Part shown: positions 1 to 8,089 of the stretch, piece after piece
Position numbering within the stretch: position 1 is the first letter of the stretch
Layout of the letters: every line of letters begins with the position of its first letter
Source: Hirudo medicinalis
Lineage: Eukaryota; Annelida; Clitellata; Hirudinida; Hirudinidae
Reading direction: 5' to 3'
DNA length: 15,674 nucleotides
NCBI GenBank assembly: GCA_011800805.1
Contig: MPNW01001545.1
Coordinates: forward strand, 33,173-48,846
Position numbers and translations under genes: made by a program
Notes under the pieces: generated by a model
The model's input: only the letters and a program-made list of their open reading frames with translations
Told to the model about the DNA's origin: nothing
Databases searched by the model: none

Positions 1-49
<49 letters not shown>

Positions 50-50
50 G
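1..50. repeat. (ATT)n microsatellite at the window edge
   Basis: An uninterrupted TAT/ATT trinucleotide run fills the first 50 bases and probably continues beyond the left edge. It carries no coding signal. The same motif recurs at 5146-5231 and 5427-5455. Confidence 0.97.
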
Positions 51-373
51 TAAGACGATGTCTTCGATAGCATCAACTTCAAAGGACATCGAACATCGAC
101 AACAGAGCAGGAGCACACTTTCAACTCGGAGGTTCACATTCGACCGACAACAATTCCATCACAACAATCACAACAACACAGCTAATTAACATAATTTATG
201 AATTGTTTACAAATTTAATGCTTTATATTTATATTGATAGAGTGATTTAATGACCGTGTTAATGATTCCCTCCCTAAGTTCTTATCTCCCTTCTCCACAT
301 AAGTGGGATATGTGCAAGTGAGAGGTGCTAGGGACAAAGATTGGAATCGTTTTTAAACTCAAAGAAGGTCAAC

Positions 374-412
<39 letters not shown>

Positions 413-460
413 TAATAATAATAACAACAACAACAATAATAATAATAACAATAACAATAT
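374..460. repeat. (AAT)n/(AAC)n compound microsatellite
   Basis: AAT units alternate with short AAC stretches. The run translates as poly-isoleucine/threonine on the plus strand, which is a repeat artefact and not a protein. It directly abuts the SINE-like block that follows, so it may have grown from, or served as a landing site for, that insertion. Confidence 0.95.
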
Positions 461-463
461 TAA

Positions 464-600
464 TTCATAATGGTCATGATGGCAAGAGTCGCAATGTGTC
501 GTGTTCGCAACCCAGCCTGCACCGTCAGGTTGCGTCCTCGGGTAGGAGCGCTATATAAATGATAGAACGATTAAAAAGTGCCTTCACATTCTGTCGGATA
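464..600 (+). mobile_element. tRNA-derived SINE-like repeat, copy 1
   Basis: This block shares the stretches AGTCGCAATGTGTCGTGTTCG and GCGCTATATAAATG, in the same order and spacing, with the copy at 13655-13830, followed by a related AAAAAGYGCC segment. The TGTTCGCAACCC stretch near 502 resembles a Pol III B box. The repeat lies inside what would be the first intron of the minus-strand secreted-protein model (683-1067) and is transcriptionally opposed to it. The SINE family is not identified. Left and right borders are approximate. Confidence 0.6.
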
Positions 601-676
601 CAAAAGGCACTCAAAAGATCGGCTAAATACAAATACAAAATAACAATAACAAGTTTACTGATGACATTAACAACAT

Positions 677-682
677 GCTTAC
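677..682 (-). other. candidate 5' splice donor (GTAAGC)
   Basis: On the minus strand the open frame reads ATCATAA then GTAAGC, close to the metazoan donor consensus GTAAGT. Using it removes the part of the open frame that overlaps the SINE. It is a consensus match only; no transcript evidence is available here. Confidence 0.35.
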
Positions 683-1067
683 TTATGATTTGTATTCCCT
701 CGTTATGTTTCCTCTTCACCTCCTCCTTCGAAGGTTGACTCTGAACTTGTGACGTCGAGAAATTGAACTGACTCATGTCATCGAGCAGCTGTTGACTAGA
801 ATTGTCGAAGACGTACTCCTTGACGTCCCTCTTCTTTGACACGACAGAAAGCACTGACATTATCTGTCGGTTCAACTCGATTTCCTTGTTCTTCCGCCTG
901 TTCGCCATGATCCGATCAGTTTGACTGCTCAGAGGCACCACCTGGTACTCGCCAGGTGCCGACTCTTCTTCTGGCAGGTAGGCTTCGTAACTCGTAGAGA
1001 TGGTGGTGATCATGATGACGACGACGATGACGATGACTCGGAGGACAAAGAGGTGTGCTTGGAACAT
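683..1067 (-). CDS. putative first exon of a secreted or membrane-anchored protein (partial)
   Basis: I do not recognise a family. Seen: a true ATG at 1067-1065 and an open frame of 128 codons that runs into a donor-like site (A|GTAAGC, intron starting at 682), leaving phase 1. Residues 7-24 (FVLRVIVIVVVIMITTIS) form a strong hydrophobic core near the N-terminus, as in a signal peptide or anchor. The mature part is acidic and polar, with polybasic clusters RRK (57-59), KKR (78-80) and KRK (118-120). An 18-residue segment, NKEIELNRQIMSVLSVVS, lies between the first two. That layout resembles a neuropeptide prohormone, but no Gly precedes the basic sites, so amidation is not supported. The hydrophobic core is written by a GTC/ATC triplet repeat, so part of the signal could be accidental. 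The frame stays open to 525, but that tail runs into the opposing SINE, which favours splicing at 683. Downstream exons would lie off the left edge. Confidence 0.4.
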
Positions 1068-1118
1068 ATCGTGAGCTCAACCGTCCGCTACCTTGAATAA
1101 TTTGCGAATTTTAACGAT

Positions 1119-1160
1119 TTAATAATTTATTATTTTAAATTTATTTATTATTTTAAATTT
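1119..1160. repeat. duplicated AT-rich TTTATTATTTTAAAT segment
   Basis: ATTTATTATTTTAAATTTATTTATTATTTTAAATTTATTT is a short direct duplication of a TTTATTATTTTAAAT unit. It lies just upstream of the 683-1067 reading frame on its strand, where a promoter could be, but there is no clear TATA or initiator arrangement. Confidence 0.6.
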
Positions 1161-1532
1161 ATTTTTATTCGAGATAATTTCGCTCGGAAAACGGGGACGA
1201 AAATGCCAAATATCTGTCCGCGACAGGTGCCCGAAGAAGTGAAGAATCTCACGATGAAGCAGACGATGATTGGTCTCTTTTATACCCTCCTCTAAGGCTG
1301 CCTGCACCTATATTGCTCATATTCAACATGTGCGCTTATATGCATGTATGTGTATATATGTGTATGGACAGATCTATAGATTAGATACATATTTACATTT
1401 GTATTCATCTATCAGTCCCGCACATTCACATATGTTTATGTGTTTACAATACAATGTGCTTCTCCTTCACTCAGCTTTCAATGCGTTCGTTGCCAGTCAT
1501 TTTCTGATTGTGGTTCTGGAAGGAAATAGCAG

Positions 1533-1670
1533 GCGACGACGACAACGACGACCACGATGATGATAATGATGACGACCACGATGATGATAATGATGACGAC
1601 CACGATGATGATAATGATGACAACGACGACGACGACGATGATGATAATGATGACGACGACGATGATGATT
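1533..1670. repeat. GAC/GAT triplet array with a 24-bp higher-order unit
   Basis: A purine-rich GAC, GAT and AAT triplet array. Between 1552 and about 1620 a 24-bp unit beginning CCACGATGATGATAATGATG repeats at 1552, 1576 and 1600. The plus strand translates as poly-Asp/Asn and the minus strand as poly-Ser/Leu, so open frames across it are repeat artefacts. Confidence 0.93.
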
Positions 1671-2202
1671 GTAGAGATAACAGACGGTAAATCATTGAAC
1701 CTGGAATGAAGATTCCAGCAGAAAGGAAGTTCAAACGTCTCGGCAACTTTTTGTTTGTTGCAGGAGTGGCTGGTTGGGGTCCTAAACCTTCGCCGAAGTT
1801 AGCATCCGATAAAGTGGTTCTTGTAATCTCATTCAACAGGCAACAGAAGCCGTTTGTGCCTGTCTCAACAGGTTGGGCAATTTTTTGTGCAATAGAAAAT
1901 TTCTTCTAATCATACAAACTGAGCAAATCATTTCAAATCGTTTTGCACCACAACCGTGGATTTTTAAATGACATCGATTCCGCGCACCGTCGCTGCCACC
2001 AACCACCCTCCACCCCTCCTTTCCACCTCGTCATTATCACCTGGATTTTCACCTGCAATTGAAATTCGACAACTTTCAAAGAAATTGAGCTTCTTGTTGA
2101 GGTAATCCCCCTTCAAAGACACCTTCTCCGCCCATTTGCAGTCTTTCAACCACATTCGTGCGTTATTCTTGAGCATTACATTTCATTTTCCTTCATCATA
2201 GA
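1671..2202. other. non-repetitive stretch with no confident gene
   Basis: Short frames occur on both strands but none has a recognisable domain. One minus-strand frame (2176-1964, ATG at 2176) contains a non-repetitive stretch with two GT sites in good donor context, CAG|GTGAAA and CAG|GTGATA near 2060-2040. It is treated as a finding and not called as an exon. Confidence 0.5.
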
Positions 2203-2290
2203 ATCCTCCTCCTCCTCCTCCTCCTCATCATCATCATCATCTCCATCTCCATCATCGTCATCACCACCACCGTCGCCGTCGTCGTCATCG
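2203..2290. repeat. (TCC)n-(TCA)n-(GTC)n compound microsatellite
   Basis: CCT/TCC triplets pass into TCA, then CCA/CCG and GTC triplets: a pyrimidine-rich compound triplet array with gradual motif change along its length. Confidence 0.93.
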
Positions 2291-2404
2291 ACCCTCAGCA
2301 GTTTGTACTGGGAAGCCTTTTACATTGTAATCCATCATGGACCTTTAAAACATCGCAAAGTCCTTGAGTAATTTTTCACAAAAATTGAAGAAAACTTCCA
2401 CTGA

Positions 2405-2499
2405 TCAACATGGAGGTTAACAAGGTCAACATGGAGGTTAACAAGGTCAACGTGGAGGTTAACAAGGTCAACGTGGAGGTTAACAAGGTCAACGTGGAC
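2405..2499. repeat. 21-bp minisatellite, about 4.5 copies
   Basis: Units start at 2405, 2426, 2447 and 2468, with a partial fifth at 2489. Each reads TCAAC(A/G)TGGAGGTTAAC followed by AAGG. Only the ATG/GTG position varies: the first two units have A, the later ones G. Because the period is a multiple of three, the minus strand stays open as a VDLVNLH heptad repeat, but nothing around it supports a real protein. Confidence 0.95.
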
Positions 2500-2765
2500 T
2501 CCACCTTTACAGGAATTAAATAATCGTATATTTAATTCACCTGTAATTGAAGTAAATAATTTGGCAAATAAATGTGTTGATAACAAAATCAGTGAACATA
2601 ACTTGATTTGTATTTCGTTTCGCATTAAAATTAAAGGGACAATTATTAACATTTAAACGTTTTAATCCAAATTTATTTTAAATCATTTTATCTCGAAATT
2701 TTTACTCAACACGAAATTGATTAGAAAAACAAGTTGTGGTTGATATAAAATCACGTGACCAAATT
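2500..2765. other. AT-rich non-coding stretch
   Basis: No gene, transposon end or tandem array is visible. The minus-strand open frame crossing 2335-2652 is held open by the 21-bp minisatellite and is not supported as coding. Confidence 0.5.
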
Positions 2766-2790
2766 ATCATCATCATCATCATCATCACTA
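2766..2790. repeat. (ATC)n microsatellite
   Basis: About seven ATC triplets in a row, flanked by AT-rich unique sequence. Confidence 0.9.
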
Positions 2791-2867
2791 CTCGGGCAAT
2801 TTTATTGGGAGAAGTTAGGCTTTTTCACGTTTGTTTTTTTAAAGTTTAAACGCTTATTCTTAACTTG

Positions 2868-2934
2868 AAGACGACGACGATGATGATGATGATTTGATGA
2901 TGATGATGATGTTGTTGGTGATGACGACGATGAC
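2868..2934. repeat. (GAC)n/(GAT)n microsatellite
   Basis: GAC triplets pass into GATGATGAT, interrupted by TTG and GTTGTTGG. This is a degenerate triplet array of the same type as at 1533-1670, in the same strand orientation. Confidence 0.88.
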
Positions 2935-3090
2935 ATTTTGGGGTGATGACCATAATATATCCATGTGAGGGTTTACATGACTTGCCTAAGGAGATTTCTG
3001 TTGTTTCAATGCAGTGAAGATATAAGAGAGGAAGATGATTGATTGCAAACATTCGAACAACCCTGGCTAAAAAGTATCGGCAGCATCACC

Positions 3091-3170
3091 AAGAACAACA
3101 ACAATAATAATTAATAACATAATAACAGCAGTAATAATAATAACAACAATAATGATAGTTATAATAATGA
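3091..3170. repeat. degenerate (AAT)n/(AAC)n microsatellite
   Basis: AACAACAACAATAATAATT, AATAATAATAACAACAATAATG and related stretches form an eroded AAT/AAC array with several substitutions. Confidence 0.85.
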
Positions 3171-3389
3171 CTCAAGAGCATCCATATTCAATCACAGTAA
3201 TACTTGGGGAGGTAAGCAGGCCTAACTTGCACTTAAACATCCTCACTTGACAGCAATATTTTAGTTTTATTTCGCACAATTAAAGAAAAACGTTTTCATT
3301 CCAGTTGTGAATTGGGAAGAAAGACATTTTTAGAAAATAATTTGTGTTTATCTTTGTTTTTTAAATATATTAATTTAATCGATTAAAAA

Positions 3390-3440
3390 TATCATCATCA
3401 GGAAGTTTACAAAAGTATCATCATCAGGAAGTTTACAAAA
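3390..3440. repeat. 26-bp direct duplication
   Basis: A 25-base identical stretch starting TATCATCATCAGGAAG occurs at 3390-3414 and again at 3416-3440, period 26. It is identical in both copies, so the duplication is recent. There is no link to a gene. Confidence 0.93.
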
Positions 3441-4087
3441 AAAGTTTAAAATCAAAAGTTTTTGCTGTCAAAACATAATTATTTGTCAAAGTGCCGAAAA
3501 AAGTGGATTTTCAATGCTTTAATAGAAATAAATATGGAATTATAGTATAATATATCTATAATAATTCTGTAATAGAATTAATTCTACTTCAGAAAGTTGA
3601 GGATTGAAATGACCATCGTTTGAGCGTTTCATGATTGAAGTTCAATCACCGTTACAAGATCTTCGGAGGATGTGGCGATGTGCATTGATTTACGAACCGA
3701 TATGATATCGATATATATCGATAATATCTGTCGATATCGATGTGGGGTGAATGACAGTTTTTAAAGATGACGAGGATAAGAATAAAGAATATTTCTTATC
3801 TTTCGATCACTTTTAATGCGTAAACTCAAGAACATCGCAATCTCCGAATTACTCGGAGGCCAGATTCATTCGATATTTGCACATGTTTCCTATTGAATAA
3901 ATTACAATGCAGCAAGTTTTTAATATTTAAAAGTAATTAATAAAAATATTGCATGAGAAATAAAAGCTTTAGAATTATAATAAATAAGTGATAAGTTCGA
4001 ATTGATTAAGAAGAAGGAAGTGAGCGCTGATAAACATCTGGAATGATCTGACAGCAGAAGGTCTTGTCGGACGTGCATTTGTTGCAC
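3441..4087. other. AT-rich non-coding stretch with a TATCGATA cluster
   Basis: No gene is visible. Positions 3700-3742 are dense in GATATC/TATCGATA palindromes: TATCGATA at 3706-3713 and 3716-3723, and a close variant at 3735-3742. The rest is AT-rich unique sequence. Confidence 0.5.
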
Positions 4088-4426
4088 TTGGTTTCTTTTG
4101 AAATTCAGTTTATATGTTTCGATTGTAGGTTTAGATTCACTCTAAAACGTATTTTAAGCATGTAAATATTTGTAATTGTATTGAAAATATAAGCTATTCA
4201 TCAAAATTAAACTGAATTTCAAACTGTATATACAAATGTTTTAAAGCTTATTTACATTTGTGACACGATCAAATTCATTATTTTTCCGCTCGAATATATT
4301 TTTCAAATATTTCAAATTCTAATTTTTAAAAATATCTGAAATAATATTTTATTCCTGAATATTCGGGAATTAAACGCAAAATAACGAATGTCATATTAGA
4401 GGATGTTTGTAGCAAATTGGAAGCAA
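4088..4426. repeat. ~340-bp dispersed repeat, copy 1
   Basis: This block matches 5617-5958 almost base for base in the same orientation, starting TTGGTTT(C/A)TTTTGAAATT and ending GTAGCAAATTGGAAGCAA. I see only a handful of substitutions and one 3-bp indel (TTTACATTTG here, TTCTTTACATTTG in the other). Its first 127 bp (4097-4223) are bounded by a perfect 16-bp inverted repeat, TTTGAAATTCAGTTTA. It encodes nothing recognisable. It may be a MITE-containing repeat family member or one arm of a local duplication; no obvious target-site duplication frames it. Confidence 0.9.
4097..4223. repeat. 127-bp inverted-repeat module inside repeat copy 1
   Basis: TTTGAAATTCAGTTTA (4097-4112) is the exact reverse complement of TAAACTGAATTTCAAA (4208-4223). 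The enclosed 95 bases are AT-rich and non-coding. The arrangement is MITE-like, but the flanks show no clear target duplication. Confidence 0.8.
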
Positions 4427-4572
4427 GTGGATAAATATTGAAATAAATATTGAAACAAATATTTACGGAAGAGATTGGGTTCGTGAGGTTCTCATTTGAA
4501 ACGAGCACATCACGTGTTGTTAACTGAGGTGGACCTTACAAGCACTTGCAAGGGTCACTTAGAACACGAGAT

Positions 4573-4645
4573 TGGGTGAATGAGTGGATGAATGCTTAGT
4601 TGAATGAATGGGTGAGTGGACATGTGAATGATGGATTGAATGGAT
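4573..4645. repeat. degenerate GAATG/GGATG tandem repeat
   Basis: GAATGAGTGGATGAATG and GAATGAATGGGTGAGTGG are loose repeats of a 4-5 base GAAT(G) unit. The complementary CATTC/ATCC motif lies at 4795-4850, so the two could pair as inverted arms about 150 bases apart. Confidence 0.75.
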
Positions 4646-4794
4646 TTAAAAAAATTAAAAGTAATCTTAATTATCGGTGATAATAATTTCAGAGCAATTC
4701 AATCATGAAGCACGCACATCTTCGGCATGTCCTCGGTTCAGGAGTTGCATGAGCTCAAATTATTCACCTCTGTCTTCTCAAAAGGAAGCTGTTT

Positions 4795-4856
4795 GCATTC
4801 ATCCATTCATCCAGTCAGTCATTCTTCCTTCCTTCCATTCATCACAAACGTCCATC
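4795..4856. repeat. degenerate CATTC/ATCC repeat
   Basis: CATTCATCCATTCATCCAGT, CATTCTTCCTTCCTTCC and CATTCATCAC are tetra/pentamer repeats complementary to the block at 4573-4645. The two overlapping plus-strand open frames here, rich in Ser and His, are translations of this low-complexity sequence. Confidence 0.75.
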
Positions 4857-5069
4857 AATTCCCGCTGCTTTCATCCTTGAATTCTTCAACCACGTTTGAA
4901 TGTTCAATTAAGAAGGCAGCAGCAGGACGAAGTTTACAAGTAAAGTTTACAGACACGTCGTAAAGTTGAATAAACAGATTGAAAAGAAATGTGAGCCAAC
5001 CTGTTGAAAACTGAAAAACCTTCGAGAAAAAAGTAAAAAAAACCGAAAATAAATTTTAAAGGTTTTATT

Positions 5070-5144
5070 CACCACCACCACCACCACCACCACCACCACC
5101 ACCACCACCATCACCATCATCATCATCGTCGTCGTCATCGTCGT
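5070..5144. repeat. (CAC)n-(CAT)n-(GTC)n microsatellite
   Basis: About 13 CAC triplets, then CAT and GTC/GTCATC triplets, ending at an ambiguous base (N, 5145). On the minus strand this reads poly-valine and poly-methionine, an artefact. Confidence 0.95.
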
Positions 5145-5145
5145 N

Positions 5146-5231
<86 letters not shown>
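5146..5231. repeat. (TTA)n microsatellite
   Basis: TTA triplets with a single one-base phase shift near 5180. It begins immediately after the ambiguous base at 5145, so the junction with the preceding CAC/GTC array may be an assembly compromise. Confidence 0.95.
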
Positions 5232-5233
<2 letters not shown>

Positions 5234-5426
5234 ACAACAACAATCACAACCAGTGAATCCAAACCTGTTAATTGTTAAATTGTAAGCAGAAGCTGGAAAA
5301 TATTGCGATAATCGAAAAACAAGCACAAAAATAAGGAGTGATGATAAAGTCGGAGTGCAAAGGTCAAGTGAGTTTTGGGTCGAGAGACTGACTCAAGGTT
5401 AGAGGGGGTCTCACCATTGGTAACGA

Positions 5427-5455
5427 CATTATTATTATTATTATTATTATTATTA
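5427..5455. repeat. (ATT)n microsatellite
   Basis: Nine or ten ATT triplets flanked by unique sequence. It creates a poly-Asn tract in a spurious minus-strand frame. Confidence 0.95.
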
Positions 5456-5616
5456 CGTTTTGAATATATCCAACTGAGTGTGTAAAGATTAGTTTTGTTC
5501 AGTGTTGAACAGGAAATGCAATTCAACAGATGCCTGCATTGTGCATTTGTGAAATTTTGTTGTGTGAATCACCTTGTGCTGATGTTTGAATATAAATTTA
5601 TGATTAAAACATGTTT

Positions 5617-5958
5617 TTGGTTTATTTTGAAATTCAGTTTATATGTTTCGATTGTAGGTTTAGATTCACTCTAAAACGTATTTTAAGCATGTAAATATTT
5701 GTAATTGTATCGAAAATATAAGCTATTCATCAAAATTAAACTGAATTTCAAACTGTATATGCAAATGTTTTAAAGCTTATTCTTTACATTTGTGACACGA
5801 TCAAATTCATTATTTTTCCGCTCGAATGTATTTTGCAAATATTTCAAATTCTAATTTTTAAAAATATCTGAAATAATATTTTATTCCTGAATATTCGGGA
5901 ATTAAACGCAAAATAACGAATGTCATATTAGAGGATGTTTGTAGCAAATTGGAAGCAA
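5617..5958. repeat. ~340-bp dispersed repeat, copy 2
   Basis: Second copy of the block at 4088-4426, in direct orientation with starts 1529 bp apart. It keeps the 16-bp inverted repeat (5626-5641 and 5737-5752) and ends at the same GGAAGCAA. Differences from copy 1 include T to C near 5711, A to G in the TATATGCAAATG stretch and a 3-bp gain near 5780. Sequence outside the block is unrelated in the two places. Confidence 0.9.
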
Positions 5959-7157
5959 ATAATATGAAAATAATTCAATTAATGCGAATTATCGAACAAA
6001 TGACTTCATTCATCCACAACTACCTTCAACTCAATCAAACTCCCAGCAACCACACCCCCCATTCAACCCTGGATTCCACCCCACCACGTGCTAGTGACGT
6101 CATGTGTTGGCATTGTAAACACCATGTTGTCTATCAAATGTCTCTTGGGCTTGTGGGTCGTAATTTATAAAAACTTCACCCTTGGGATTAAATCACTTCT
6201 TTTATTTTGTTTTTCCGTCAAATATTAAATTAATTGATAATCTATTTATTGTTAATTAAATGAATTATTCATGTAATTTATTGTTATTGACTCTTATCAA
6301 CTTTGAAAGAGTTCCTTAAGAAATCTTAATGTTAGTTTTGACAAAACCGAACTTTCTAAGCCCAATGTGTGGTTTGATCCTTATCAGACCTACGTGGACC
6401 TAGTGGACCTACGTATGGGAATGATGATGATCCTCTAAATATGGGATTGATAATGATCATATAAACTGAACTTCTAATAGTAGATGACATCGACTTGACC
6501 TTCAACGTTGAAATTCCATTGGTAGATATCTGGGTCAGTTTAGCAAACCTGCTCGAGTTCACGAAGGCCAGAAGTCCTCCAAATCAACCAATTAATCAGG
6601 GTCAGTCCTTCCAGATGGATTTTAAGCCTAAATCAGGCGCTGTGAGGATTATTTGAATGAAATAAGTGGATCAGAGACACATCTGATGAAATTACTGGAA
6701 AATAATTATTTTGAGAGTTGTTTATCATAATTTATTCATCCGATTAATGGAAATAATATACAATAATATAATAATAATAATAATCATCACAATTTATTCA
6801 TCCGATTAATGGCCATGTTAATAATCATGTGTAATTTGTGAATTCATGGAGAAGGAAGAAATTACTTTTCAAGTTGTAACGCTCAAGTTGAGAGTTCATG
6901 ATTCTGCTTTTACTTGTGATCGTTATTTTGTCATTAATATTAAAAATTCATAAATAATATTACATTTAAATGTCTTAAGTTTGAAATATTTCACATTCAA
7001 AACAACATTTACATTCACCACGCAGATTTAACAGCTTCTAACTCAAACCATGATCTGCCTCAACATTCCAATAAGCACCTGACATCTGGTGAACTGATTG
7101 TTTATTTTATTGAATACAAACAACTGCTCTCTGAAAAATAAATGACTTGTTGAAAGT
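5959..7157. other. AT-rich non-coding stretch
   Basis: No gene is supported; the short plus frame at 5949-6170 and the minus frame at 6356-6562 have no recognisable domain. The stretch contains a 22-bp direct duplication (AATTTATTCATCCGATTAAT plus GG at 6729-6750 and 6791-6812) around an (AAT)n run at 6766-6783. It also has a small repeated GGACCTA motif near 6390-6412. Confidence 0.5.
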
Positions 7158-7319
7158 CAGTGCCGGATTGAGGTACGGTGGTGATGTTCCACTGCACAGG
7201 GGCCTCACCAACCAAAGAAACCTTTTTCTATTTTTTTCTTGTCATGGGTGGGCAACAGGAATGGCTCAGAAGTTTGTGGGTCCCCTCCACCACGATTCAC
7301 CGGGGCAAATCCGGCGCTG
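7158..7319. mobile_element. short hAT-type MITE (162 bp)
   Basis: The left end reads CAGTGCCGGATTGAGG. The right end, reverse-complemented, reads CAGCGCCGGATTTGCC, giving imperfect terminal inverted repeats of about 16 bp with the CAG start typical of hAT elements. The flanking octamers TTGAAAGT and GTGAATCT match at 5 of 8 positions, consistent with an old 8-bp target duplication. The interior is short and non-coding, so it would have depended on a transposase elsewhere. The GC-richness of its ends contrasts with the flanks. Confidence 0.55.
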
Positions 7320-8089
7320 GTGAATCTTGTCGATCTTGTCTCACGTGGATGTGTGTATGTGCGAAGATATCGATTATGTATTTCTTCGAATTACAATCTC
7401 TCTTTGCAAGCTGCCAAAGGTCTGAACTCTAAGAAAAAAATGTTGTGGTAGAAGGCTGAATGCATGATTGACTGGTTGATTATATAATTTTATGATTACA
7501 TGATTACATTAACATACCAACATGTGGTCACATAAAATACCAAAATCTCAACTACCATCTCTCGAGAAAAGATGGTTGTGTTGCTTGAGGTCCACAAGCG
7601 ATTGTTGAAGGAACGAATTTCAGGAGTTAAGTTACGCATGAGAGGCAGAGGTCGACCTCGGATCAAGTTTTGGTCGGGGAGAGAAACACGTGTTTAGAGA
7701 TGGAACCTTGTCATGTCTCTGAATTTTTAATATGCTGTTGTTCAAATCTTTAAAACTAATTACGATTGGAACCTGCAAATTCAATGATGAATGACGTTGT
7801 CCAGTTGAAATTCCAGCTTCAAAACTTCAGGTCTTTAAGATGATTTTATTGACCCTTTTAATGAGGGCCTTATTCTGGAGGTTGGATGTTTTCAGCCTTA
7901 GTTTTTCCATTGCCTCTGGATTCATTTAAATCATTAAATCAATAAATGGCTTCAAATGAAACATCCAGGCTGAATAATTTAATTGTCGCCGATTCGGTCA
8001 AAATTTAACTAAAATATAAAATTTAACTCTTCAAAAACGACTCATCACTTTTCTTCAAGTTAAGAAGGGGACTGCTTAATTGCACGGCC
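7320..8089. other. non-coding stretch with weak repeat traces
   Basis: No gene is supported. At 7644-7700 a plus frame reads MRGRGRPRIKFWSGRETRV and then stops; a Gly-Arg-rich GRxRPR patch is common at the C-terminus of some LINE polyproteins, but the match is too short to call. At 7870-7978 there is a nested imperfect inverted repeat (TTATTC...TGGATGTT against AACATCCA...GAATAA, with inner arms TTCATTT/AAATGAA). Confidence 0.45.

Noticed and set aside
325..558. Plus-strand frame with poly-isoleucine and poly-threonine
   Set aside because: It is a translation of the AAT/AAC microsatellite and the adjoining SINE; there is no gene signal.
683..1067. CRF/DH44- or PDF-type neuropeptide
   Set aside because: Only scattered residues agree, and the amidation glycine these families need is absent before the basic sites.
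1471..1836. Minus-strand poly-Ser/Leu frame and plus-strand poly-Asp/Asn frame
   Set aside because: Both are readings of the GAC/GAT triplet array on its two strands.
4947..5138. Minus-strand frame with long poly-valine and poly-methionine
   Set aside because: Direct translation of the CAC/CAT microsatellite.
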